From: CAYOUV01 sp964407265
GTDB taxonomy: Bacteria > Chloroflexota > Anaerolineae > Anaerolineales > Villigracilaceae
NCBI GenBank assembly: GCA_964407265.1
Contig: CAYOUV010000004.1
Coordinates: 37,623-101,622 of the forward strand
Length of the DNA stretch: 64,000 bases
Direction: 5' to 3'
Part shown: positions 36,057-42,650 of the stretch, one piece after another
Layout of the letters: every line of letters starts with the position of its first letter
How positions within the stretch are numbered: the first letter of the stretch is position 1
Program-made: the position numbers and the translations under genes
The notes under the pieces: model-generated
Seen by the model: only the letters and a program-made list of their open reading frames with translations
Databases searched by the model: none
Told to the model about the DNA's origin: nothing

Positions 36057-38246
36057 TTAGGCGAGGTCGAAGCGGTCGAGGTTCATGACCTTGTTCCAAG
36101 CCGCCACGAAGTCACGCACGAACTTTTCCTTGGCATCGTCCTGGGCATAGACCTCGGCCAGGGCGCGCAACTGCGCGTTCGAGCCAAAGACCAGATCTAC
36201 GCGGGTACCGGTCCACTTCAAGTCACCGGTCTTGCGGTTGCGACCTTCGAAGGTGTCAGCCGCCTCGGAGGTCGGCTCCCAGACGGTACTCATGTCCGTC
36301 AGGTTAACAAAGAAGTCGTTGGTCAGCTTGCCAGCCTGTTTGGTGAACACGCCATGCTGTTCCCCGCCAACGTTGGCGCCGAGCACACGCAGGCCGCCGA
36401 CCAGTACGGTCATCTCGGGTGCGCTGAGGGTCAGCAACTGCGCCTTGTCCACCAGCATTTCTTCAGCGGAGACGGTGAAGGCCATCTTCTGGAAGTTGCG
36501 GAAGCCGTCTGCTTCGGGTTCGAGCACGGCGAACGATTCCACGTCGGTCTGGCCTTTCGAGGCGTCGGTGCGGCCCGGGGTGAAGGGAACTTCCACTGCG
36601 TGACCAGCCGCCTTAGCCGCGGCTTCGACCGCTGCGCAGCCACCCAGCACAATCAGGTCAGCCAACGAGACTTTCTTGCCGTTCTTCTGGGCGCTGTTGA
36701 AAACCTGCTGGATATCTTCGAGCGTGGAAAGCACTTTGGCGAGTTGCGCAGGCTGGTTGACTTCCCAGTCCTTTTGCGGAGCCAGGCGAATGCGCGCGCC
36801 GTTGGCGCCGCCGCGCTTATCTGAGCCGCGGAAGGTGGAGGCCGAAGCCCAGGCGGTGGAGACCAGTTCCGACACCGACAGGCCCGAAGCCATAATCTTG
36901 GCTTTCAGGTCAGCGATGTCTTTGGCGTCAATCAGGGGATGATCCACAGCGGGAAGCGGGTCTTGCCAGATCAGGTCTTCGGTGGGGACTTCCGGTCCGA
37001 GATAGCGGGCTTTGGGACCCATATCGCGGTGGGTCAGCTTGAACCAGGCGCGGGCAAATGCGTCAGCGAACTGATCCGGATTCTCGTAGAAGCGCCTTGA
37101 AATTTTTTCGTAAACAGGGTCGAACCGCAAGGCGAGGTCGGTGGTCAGCATGGTCGGCCGGCGGTGCTTTGACGGGTCATGCGCATACGGCACCGCTTCC
37201 GGGGCATCCTTCGCCACCCACTGATACGCGCCTGCCGGGCTCTTGGTCAGTTCCCATTCGTAGCCGAACAGGTTCTCGAAGAAGTAGTTGCTCCACTTGG
37301 TTGGCGTTTGGGTCCAAGTGACTTCCGGGCCGCCGCCGATTGTATCATCGCCCTTGCCGCTGCCAAAACTGCTCTTCCAGCCGAGGCCTTGCTCCTCGAT
37401 GCCGGCGGCCTCAGGTTCAGGACCGACAAGCGCCGGATCGCCAGCGCCGTGGGATTTGCCAAAGGTATGACCGCCTGCAATCAGCGCGACCGTTTCTTCG
37501 TCGTTCATCGCCATCCGGGCGAAGACCTCGCGGATATCCTGGGCAGCCGCCAGCGGGTCTGGTTTGCCGTTCGGCCCTTCCGGGTTGACGTAGATCAAAC
37601 CCATCTGCACGGCTGCCAGCGGGTTCTCCAGATTGCGGTCGCCGCTATAGCGTTTGTCGCCCAGCCATTCGGCTTCGGAACCCCAGTAGACGTCTTCTTG
37701 GGGCTGCCAGATATCGACGCGCCCCCCGCCAAAACCGAAGGTCTTGAAACCCATCGACTCCAGCGCTACGTTGCCTGCCAGAATCATCAAGTCTGCCCAA
37801 GAGATTTTGTTGCCATATTTGCGTTTGATGGGCCAGAGCAGGCGGCGCGCTTTGTCGAGGTTGATGTTGTCGGGCCAGCTGTTGAGGGGCGGAAAACGCT
37901 GGTTGCCGGACCCCGCGCCCCCGCGACCGTCACCCGTGCGGTAGGTGCCCGCGCTGTGCCAGGCCATGCGGATGAACAGGGGGCCGTAGTTGCCAAAGTC
38001 CGCCGGCCACCAATCTTGCGAATCGGTCATCAGCCTGGCAAGGTCTTTCTTGACCGCGGCCAGGTCGAGCTTCTTGAATTCCTTGGCATAATTGAAATCG
38101 GGATCCATCGGATTGGAGGCCGGGGCATGTTGGTGCAGGATACCCAGATTCAGTTGATTGGGCCACCAGTCGCGGATCGATGTACCTCGGCTGGCACTAG
38201 TGAGGCCAGTTTTGCTTGTGATCGGACACTTGCTTTCTTCGCTCAT
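36057..38246 (-). CDS. katG: Catalase-peroxidase KatG
   Basis: 729-residue bifunctional haem enzyme that removes hydrogen peroxide. The distal haem side is FIRMAWHSAGTYRTGDGRGGAGSGNQRFPPLNSWPDN (Arg-Trp-His triad), the Met-Tyr-Trp adduct region includes GLIYVNPEGPNGKPDP, and the proximal His is in VALIAGGHTFGKSHGAGDP. The C-terminal duplicated domain is complete, ending DFVAAWNKVMNLDRFDLA. Upstream lie a PerR-type regulator gene and a peroxiredoxin on the same strand, and a dyad TTCCTATTAATAGTAA at 38357-38372 may be an operator. A catalase relic follows its stop. Confidence 0.97.
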   Translation of the reverse strand: MSEESKCPITSKTGLTSASRGTSIRDWWPNQLNLGILHQHAPASNPMDPDFNYAKEFKKLDLAAVKKDLARLMTDSQDWWPADFGNYGPLFIRMAWHSAGTYRTGDGRGGAGSGNQRFPPLNSWPDNINLDKARRLLWPIKRKYGNKISWADLMILAGNVALESMGFKTFGFGGGRVDIWQPQEDVYWGSEAEWLGDKRYSGDRNLENPLAAVQMGLIYVNPEGPNGKPDPLAAAQDIREVFARMAMNDEETVALIAGGHTFGKSHGAGDPALVGPEPEAAGIEEQGLGWKSSFGSGKGDDTIGGGPEVTWTQTPTKWSNYFFENLFGYEWELTKSPAGAYQWVAKDAPEAVPYAHDPSKHRRPTMLTTDLALRFDPVYEKISRRFYENPDQFADAFARAWFKLTHRDMGPKARYLGPEVPTEDLIWQDPLPAVDHPLIDAKDIADLKAKIMASGLSVSELVSTAWASASTFRGSDKRGGANGARIRLAPQKDWEVNQPAQLAKVLSTLEDIQQVFNSAQKNGKKVSLADLIVLGGCAAVEAAAKAAGHAVEVPFTPGRTDASKGQTDVESFAVLEPEADGFRNFQKMAFTVSAEEMLVDKAQLLTLSAPEMTVLVGGLRVLGANVGGEQHGVFTKQAGKLTNDFFVNLTDMSTVWEPTSEAADTFEGRNRKTGDLKWTGTRVDLVFGSNAQLRALAEVYAQDDAKEKFVRDFVAAWNKVMNLDRFDLA

Positions 38247-38356
38247 GTTTATGCTCCTTATAATTTTTGGGGATTGTAAAGTGAATATTCAAAATTACTT
38301 GCCGGGGGTAGGCTGAGATTGCCTTCGAGACCAGAAACCTCACCGAAACACTGTAA

Positions 38357-38372
38357 TTCCTATTAATAGTAA
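38357..38372 (-). promoter_or_regulatory. Dyad upstream of katG, candidate PerR/Fur operator
   Basis: TTCCTATTAATAGTAA is a 16-base dyad with one mismatched pair around a perfect CTATTAATAG core, about 110 bases before the katG start and 100 bases after the regulator gene. AT-rich dyads like this are typical of PerR/Fur sites, though it does not match the Bacillus PerR box closely. Confidence 0.4.
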
Positions 38373-38470
38373 ATTCCCGGCCATAGTCAATTGTTTTTTC
38401 TTAGCCACATAAATCTCCATTTAAATTCAAAACAGTTGCTAATTGGTGACGAACACTTTGAAGCCGGGTA

Positions 38471-38917
38471 CTAGCCCTTGTTCTGACAATCTGGACATAC
38501 GCCATAAAAGTCCAATTGATACTTTTGAATTTGGAAACCATAATTTTCTTCAACATCATTAATAATGGTCGACACGGCTGTTTCGAGCTCTCCATCTACG
38601 ATACTTTGGCATTTCATACAGATCAAATGCGGATGGGGATAAGGTTTGTTGCCATCATAATGGCTGTCATCACGTAAATTGATCTCAAGTACTTCGCCCA
38701 ATTCTTTCAAAAGATCAAGCGTCTTATAAACAGTTGCCAAGCTCAAGGTGGGAAACTGGTCTTTGATCTGAGCATAAAGTTGGGAGGCGCTTGGATGCCC
38801 TTCACTGGCTGCAATTAAACGAATCAACTCCACGCGCTGCGGCGTTAGACGATAATTGCGCTCTTTCAATTTAGCAATCAGGTACTCAAATCTGGTATCC
38901 AGACCGGTCATAAACAT
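38471..38917 (-). CDS. perR: Fur-family regulator, PerR-type
   Basis: 148-residue Fur-family repressor. The winged helix is YRLTPQRVELIRLIAASEGHPSASQLYAQIKDQFPTLSLATVYKTLDLLKELGEV. The metal-sensing region reads DDSHYDGNKPYPHPHLICMKCQSIVDG, with Asp in HYD at the place that marks peroxide-sensing PerR (Glu/other in iron Fur), and the structural zinc cysteines are CMKC and CPDC. The first codon may be ATG at 38917 or 38911. Position between peroxiredoxin and katG and a large operator-like dyad at its own promoter support a peroxide-stress role and autoregulation. Confidence 0.85.
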   Translation of the reverse strand: MFMTGLDTRFEYLIAKLKERNYRLTPQRVELIRLIAASEGHPSASQLYAQIKDQFPTLSLATVYKTLDLLKELGEVLEINLRDDSHYDGNKPYPHPHLICMKCQSIVDGELETAVSTIINDVEENYGFQIQKYQLDFYGVCPDCQNKG

Positions 38918-38923
38918 CCTTAA

Positions 38924-38955
38924 TAAGAATAATTATTTATAAATAACTATTCTTA
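38924..38955. promoter_or_regulatory. 32-base palindrome at perR promoter, candidate autoregulatory operator
   Basis: Left arm TAAGAATAATTATTTA and right arm TAAATAACTATTCTTA are complementary at 15 of 16 positions with no central spacer. It lies 7 bases before the first perR start codon, so a bound repressor would block transcription. AT-rich composition and size suit two overlapping Fur/PerR sites. Confidence 0.7.
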
Positions 38956-38996
38956 TAATATCACAATTTCCTGTTAAATTCAAAAAATAGCCTTAA

Positions 38997-39030
38997 AACC
39001 AGAGAGCAGGCGCAGGCCTGCTCTCTGGTT
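38997..39030 (-). terminator. Intrinsic terminator of the selenoperoxiredoxin gene
   Basis: AACCAGAGAGCAGG and CCTGCTCTCTGGTT form a 14-bp perfect stem with a 6-base loop, followed by TTAAGG on the minus strand, 9 bases past the peroxiredoxin stop. Confidence 0.75.
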
Positions 39031-39039
39031 ACAGCCGGG

Positions 39040-39756
39040 TTATTTTTCCATCCCCGGTTTCCACACCTTCCAGACATTGCCCACCAGTTCGGGTCCCGGC
39101 TTGAGGGTCAGTTCGCCGGGCTGCCAGCCCGCAGGCGTGGCTTCGGCGCCTTTGGTAGCGCGCACGTGCTGAAAAGCCTGGATCTGGCGGATCGATTCGG
39201 CCAGGCGGCGACCCACCGGTGGGGTCATGACCTCCATAGCCTGGATGACTCCATCCGGATCGATGATGAAGCGCCCACGCAGCTCGATGCCTTGATTCTC
39301 ATCGTATACACCGTAAGCCCGGCCCAGATTTCCGGCCTGGTCCGAGGCCATGTGGAAAGGCACGCCGCCCTCCACCATCTTAGTCAATTCGTTATCGTTC
39401 CACATCTTGTGGACAAAGTGGCTGTCCACGCTGACCGAGATGACCTCAACGCCCAGCTTCTGCAGCTCGGGATATTTGTCAGCGACCGCTGACACTTCAG
39501 TCGCTCAGACAAAAGTGAAATCGCCCGGGTAGAAGCACAACAGCACCCACTTCCCCAGGAAATCCGAGAGCTTGACGGTCGTGAATTTTCCTTTGAAATA
39601 TGCGGGGGCTTCGAAATCAGGGGCTTTCTGCCCAACGCGAGCAGTCATCTTGTTCTCCTTTTTTGTATCCAAGGATTCGTTGGCCGGGGCTGCTGGCGCT
39701 TGCTCGCCCATCACGGCTCCAGTGGTACGCGCACATCCTTGTGGCTGGTCAGCCAT
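39040..39756 (-). CDS. Selenocysteine peroxiredoxin (AhpC/TSA family), UGA at catalytic position
   Basis: Two open frames in the same phase (39756-39505 and 39504-39040) are joined by one TGA at 39507-39505. Translated through it the protein reads WVLLCFYPGDFTFV-U-ATEV, so UGA falls exactly on the peroxidatic Cys of the P-x3-T-x2-C motif. Downstream sequence is intact (VEVISVSVDSHFVHKMW, GVPFHMASDQAGNLGRAYGV, RGRFIIDPDGVIQAMEV). A SECIS-like hairpin starts 10 bases after UGA. The usual resolving Cys before PAGW is Thr (EATPAGW), and no Cys follows the UGA. Starts: ATG 39756 (238 residues, AAAGGAGG) or ATG 39648 (202 residues, AAGGAG); the latter gives the usual family length with Sec at residue 48. 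It should reduce peroxides. Alternative: a nonsense mutation or sequencing error. Confidence 0.85.
39477..39494 (-). promoter_or_regulatory. Bacterial SECIS-like hairpin for UGA decoding
   Basis: On the transcript TGTCAGC and GCTGACA form a perfect 7-bp stem with loop GGTC. The loop begins 17 bases after the UGA, within the 16-37 base range generally quoted for bacterial SECIS elements, and starts with two G followed by T, as in the fdhF element (GGTCT). It lies within the coding sequence, as bacterial SECIS elements do. Confidence 0.7.
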
Positions 39757-39798
39757 AGATCCTCCTTTCGCAGGAATGCGGAATTCGTAATTAAATTA

Positions 39799-39830
39799 TA
39801 TACCCCGTCACAAATAAATGACGGGGTATT
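39799..39830 (-). terminator. Intrinsic terminator of fmt
   Basis: ATACCCCGTCA and TGACGGGGTAT form an 11-bp perfect stem with an 8-base loop between the fmt stop and the peroxiredoxin gene; the trailing ATAATTTAATT is AT-rich rather than a pure T-run. Confidence 0.65.
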
Positions 39831-39848
39831 AAGTCACCAATCGGGCAG

Positions 39849-40766
39849 CTATTCGACCCAATTCCGCGCACCGGACAGAAAAGCTTTTCCAGGCATGGGC
39901 TTTTTCCCGGGCGGCTGGACCTCGTCCAGCACCAGCAACCCACGAGAGGTGCCAACGGCGGGCAGCTTCTGGTAGATTTGCCGGCGCCCCGGCTGCGACT
40001 CGGCCTCAACGGCGTGCGCTCGGTGGACCTTCAGCATTTCCCCCGCCCATTCGAAATACGCGCCCGGGCTGGGATTGTAAGCGCGTACATAGCGCGCCAG
40101 TCCTTCCGCAGGTATCGAAAAATCCAGCCGGGCATCTTCCTTTTTGAGCATCGGCGCATAGCTGGCGCCGGCTTCCGGCTGCGGCCGAGGTTGCAATTCA
40201 CCGCTCAGGTAGCGCGGCAGAGTCTCGCTCAAAAGCTCGGCACCGAGCGTGGAAAGCTTTTCGGCCAATCTTCCAGCGGTATCATCGGGTTGGATTGGGA
40301 TGGCACGCTGCGCCAGCATCGGACCGGTATCCACGCCGGAGTCCATTTTCATAATCGTCACGCCGGCTTCTTGGTCCCCATGCCGGATGGCCGCCTGAAT
40401 CGGCGCCGCACCGCGCCAGCGCGGCAGCAGTGAGGCGTGTACGTTGATGCAACCCTGGGGCGGCAACGCCAGCACATCCGGGCGCAGGATCTGCCCAAAG
40501 GCTGCCACGACGATCAGGTCAGGGGACCAGACCTGCAGCTGCTCCATGAATTCGGGCTCACGCAGACGGTTCGGCTGTATGACGGGTAAGCCGAGTTGGG
40601 CCGCCAGGATTTTTACCGGCGGCTGGGTCAGGACACGACCGCGGCCCGATGGACGATCCGGCTGGGTCACCACGCCGATCACTTGAAAATTTTTCACCAG
40701 ACTGCGCAGTGACGGCAGGGCAAATTCAGGTGATCCCATAAAGACCAAAGTGTGATATTTGGGCAT
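39849..40766 (-). CDS. fmt: Methionyl-tRNA formyltransferase
   Basis: 305-residue enzyme that formylates initiator Met-tRNA using 10-formyl-tetrahydrofolate. ATG at 40766 is chosen because MPKYHTLVFMGSPEFALPSLRSLV is the family N-terminus. Catalytic signature INVHASLLPRWRGAAPIQAAI (Asn-His) and GVTIMKMDSGVDTGPMLAQ are intact, with the C-terminal OB domain (YAPMLKKEDARLDFSIPAEGLARYVRAYNPSPGAYFEW). No def gene is adjacent. Confidence 0.96.
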   Translation of the reverse strand: MPKYHTLVFMGSPEFALPSLRSLVKNFQVIGVVTQPDRPSGRGRVLTQPPVKILAAQLGLPVIQPNRLREPEFMEQLQVWSPDLIVVAAFGQILRPDVLALPPQGCINVHASLLPRWRGAAPIQAAIRHGDQEAGVTIMKMDSGVDTGPMLAQRAIPIQPDDTAGRLAEKLSTLGAELLSETLPRYLSGELQPRPQPEAGASYAPMLKKEDARLDFSIPAEGLARYVRAYNPSPGAYFEWAGEMLKVHRAHAVEAESQPGRRQIYQKLPAVGTSRGLLVLDEVQPPGKKPMPGKAFLSGARNWVE

Positions 40767-40898
40767 GCCTGTTATTCTAGCATATCCATCCAAAAGGAAA
40801 GGGTAGTGCAAACATAGGTAACAAATCGGTTGCTTTTTGTCTAATTTAGTTGTAAAATAACCCAAATCATTCTCATAGACCAATCAGGAGGCTTTACA

Positions 40899-41231
40899 AT
40901 GTCCGAACAGCCAATCAATCCGGATATCACCAGTGACGATAAACTTTGGGCGTTATTGGCATATCTCTTCACCCCGCTTATTCCCGTTATTCTCTTACTA
41001 ATGGAAGATAAGAAGAACCGTCCTTTCATTAAAGCCCACAATGCACAAGCACTGGCTTGGGGCGTCGTTTTTTATGTGATTGTCACCATCACCAGCTTTT
41101 TCCTGATCGGTCTGTGCATTTGGCCGATCGGTTTGGTAATTCAAATCTACTGGGGCGTCAAGGCCTACCAGGGCAACTATGTCAATATCCCGGTTCTGAC
41201 CGACTTTGTGAAGAATCAGGGCTGGGCCTAA
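40899..41231 (+). CDS. DUF4870 small membrane protein
   Basis: 110-residue three-helix protein of the DUF4870 (Tic20-like) group: DDKLWALLAYLFTPLIPVILLLMEDKKNRPFIKAHNAQALAWGVVFYVIVTITSFFLIGLCIWPIGLVIQIYWGVKAYQGN. CAGGAGGC precedes the ATG. Function unknown. A strong terminator follows at once. Confidence 0.9.
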   Translation: MSEQPINPDITSDDKLWALLAYLFTPLIPVILLLMEDKKNRPFIKAHNAQALAWGVVFYVIVTITSFFLIGLCIWPIGLVIQIYWGVKAYQGNYVNIPVLTDFVKNQGWA

Positions 41232-41246
41232 TTGCTATTTTGATCG

Positions 41247-41278
41247 CAAAAAGCCTGCGGAATTCCGCAGGCTTTTTT
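41247..41278 (+). terminator. Strong intrinsic terminator
   Basis: AAAAAGCCTGCGG and CCGCAGGCTTTTTT form a long perfect stem with a four-base AATT loop, ending in a T6 run. The symmetrical A and T runs would allow function in both directions. Confidence 0.92.
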
Positions 41279-41343
41279 GTTGCAACTTTTCGTGCCAGGA
41301 TGCGTAAGTTTGAGTAGACAAAGTGAAATCAAAGGAGTAAGTA

Positions 41344-41883
41344 ATGAATGCATATACTGTCCATCCGTTGAACGAAAAGCCTGGCATGGTGAGCGCTGTT
41401 GCCATCATGACCCTGGTCAGCGGCATCTTGAATATCTTTTGGGGATTGGGACTGACTGCGGCCGTCGTGTTCGGAACCTTATTCATCGGGATCATCTGTG
41501 CCCCCGTCACCATCCTGCCCAGTATTTTAGGTATTTTCGAGGTGATTTACGCCCTCAAACTATTAAGCAATCCGCCCCAGCCCGTTCAACCATCACAGGC
41601 CATCGCCATTCTGGAGATCGTCTGCATCCTGTCAGGGAATGTCCTTTCTGCAGTCGTCGGTATTCTGGTGCTGGTTTTCTACAACGACCCGCAGGTCAAG
41701 GCTTATTTTGAGATGTTGAACAGCAGTCCGATGCCTGCACCGCAACCTGTCAAACCAATTGAACCAGTTGCGCCAGCCAAGCCGGAGCCCGCCGAGCCTG
41801 ATGCGACTCCCGCCCCCAAATCGACGGAAGAAGCTCCCAAACCGAAACGGCGCAAATCAAAATCAGGAAGTTCTTCCTCTTGA
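41344..41883 (+). CDS. Membrane protein with charged tail, unknown
   Basis: 179-residue protein with three or four helices (VSAVAIMTLVSGILNIFWGLGLTAAVVFGTLFIGIICAPVTILPSILGIFEVIYALKLL; IAILEIVCILSGNVLSAVVGILVLVFYNDPQVKAYFE) and a Pro/Ala/Glu tail that ends in a lysine-rich stretch (PKPKRRKSKSGSSSS). No family recognised. AAAGGAG precedes ATG. It lies next to the DUF4870 gene. Confidence 0.7.
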   Translation: MNAYTVHPLNEKPGMVSAVAIMTLVSGILNIFWGLGLTAAVVFGTLFIGIICAPVTILPSILGIFEVIYALKLLSNPPQPVQPSQAIAILEIVCILSGNVLSAVVGILVLVFYNDPQVKAYFEMLNSSPMPAPQPVKPIEPVAPAKPEPAEPDATPAPKSTEEAPKPKRRKSKSGSSSS

Positions 41884-41927
41884 CTTCTCTCCCTGCTCCC
41901 CGTAGAATGAGTTTACTAAAATCTAAC

Positions 41928-42122
41928 GAGAGCAGGGAAGAGACCCCTCACAGAGAGGGGCACCGAAGGTGCAAGTCTGGCAAGCAGCGACGCCAGGTGA
42001 AACTCTCAGGTAAAAGGACCCTGTTCCTGTCCACTCTGGAAAGTCGTGCGTCCTGGTAAGGGCGTCGGCACCGACGGGGCAAGTCCCTTACCGGGGCGAA
42101 TCTCTCAGGTTTATGACAGAGG
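41928..42122 (+). promoter_or_regulatory. Tandem glycine riboswitch
   Basis: Two glycine aptamers in series. The first (about 41931-42026) has GGCACCGAAGGTGCAAGTC, CTCTCAGGTAAAAGGACC. The second (about 42026-42122) has CGGCACCGACGGGGCAAGTC and TCTCTCAGGTTTATGACAG. These are the conserved core sequences of the family. It sits directly before gcvH and controls the glycine cleavage genes; the terminator hairpin at 42120-42152 is the probable expression platform, so glycine binding should permit read-through. Confidence 0.95.
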
Positions 42123-42152
42123 ACGCGCGATCCATTCGTGCGTCCTTTTTTC
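42120..42152 (+). terminator. Riboswitch-controlled terminator
   Basis: GGACGCGCGA and TCGTGCGTCC pair with one mismatch, followed by TTTTTT, immediately after the second aptamer and 38 bases before the gcvH start. Confidence 0.8.
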
Positions 42153-42189
42153 ATTCGCCAATCCGATATCTTGTAAGAGGAGACCTACC

Positions 42190-42567
42190 ATGAATATCCC
42201 TTCCAACTTGAAATACAGCAAGTCTGATGAATGGTTCGATCCGGCTAGCGGCGCGATGGGTTTATCAGATTACGCCCAGGAACAGTTATCCGACATCGTC
42301 TTCGTCGAGATCCTGGTTTCTGTTGGCGACAGCCTCGAGGCTGGTAAACCGATCGCTTCAGTCGAGTCTGTCAAGGCTGCGGCTGAGACGTATGCTCCCC
42401 TCAGCGGTAAGGTCGTGGCAGTCAACGAATCACTGGCCGATACGCCCGAGGTGCTGAATAGCGATCCTTATGGCGCGGGCTGGATGGTCAAAGTCGAAGG
42501 TGGGGACGCATCCGGTTTAATGGATGCCGCAGCCTATCAAAAGAACTGCGACGAGCGCGAGCACTAA
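42190..42567 (+). CDS. gcvH: Glycine cleavage system H protein
   Basis: 125-residue lipoyl carrier of the glycine cleavage system. ATG at 42190 follows AGAGGAGACC; an open frame extending upstream overlaps the riboswitch and is not coding. The lipoyl-lysine motif is ASVESVKAAAE, with YSKSDEWFDPASGAMGLSDYAQEQLSDIVFVEI before it and NDPYGAGW-like NSDPYGAGWMVKVE after. First of three gcv genes under the glycine riboswitch. Confidence 0.96.
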   Translation: MNIPSNLKYSKSDEWFDPASGAMGLSDYAQEQLSDIVFVEILVSVGDSLEAGKPIASVESVKAAAETYAPLSGKVVAVNESLADTPEVLNSDPYGAGWMVKVEGGDASGLMDAAAYQKNCDEREH

Positions 42568-42650
42568 GCAGGAATCAGTCAACAGTCACCAGTGAATTGT
42601 CGAAACCCGACTGACAACTGGTGCTCAGCCACTGCCCCAAAGGAGCACAT

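Noticed and set aside
37179..38279. A 366-residue open frame on the plus strand opposite katG
   Set aside because: It is the antisense shadow of a highly conserved 729-residue enzyme in GC-rich DNA, with no ribosome-binding site and no domain wording. The same applies to long antisense frames opposite glpD, gcvPB, the SDR genes and DUF4097.
39505..39507. Ordinary nonsense mutation or sequencing error in the peroxiredoxin gene
   Set aside because: Possible, but the stop falls exactly on the redox-active codon, both flanks are intact, and a SECIS-like hairpin follows at the right distance. It is kept as the alternative explanation.
39788..39798. TAATTAAATTA as a PerR box upstream of the selenoperoxiredoxin
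   Set aside because: It is a 5-1-5 dyad but out of register with the TTATAATnATTATAA consensus and common in AT-rich spacer DNA.
42046..42189. Upstream extension of gcvH
   Set aside because: The extra codons overlap the second glycine aptamer and terminator; the ATG at 42190 has a proper ribosome-binding site and family N-terminus.
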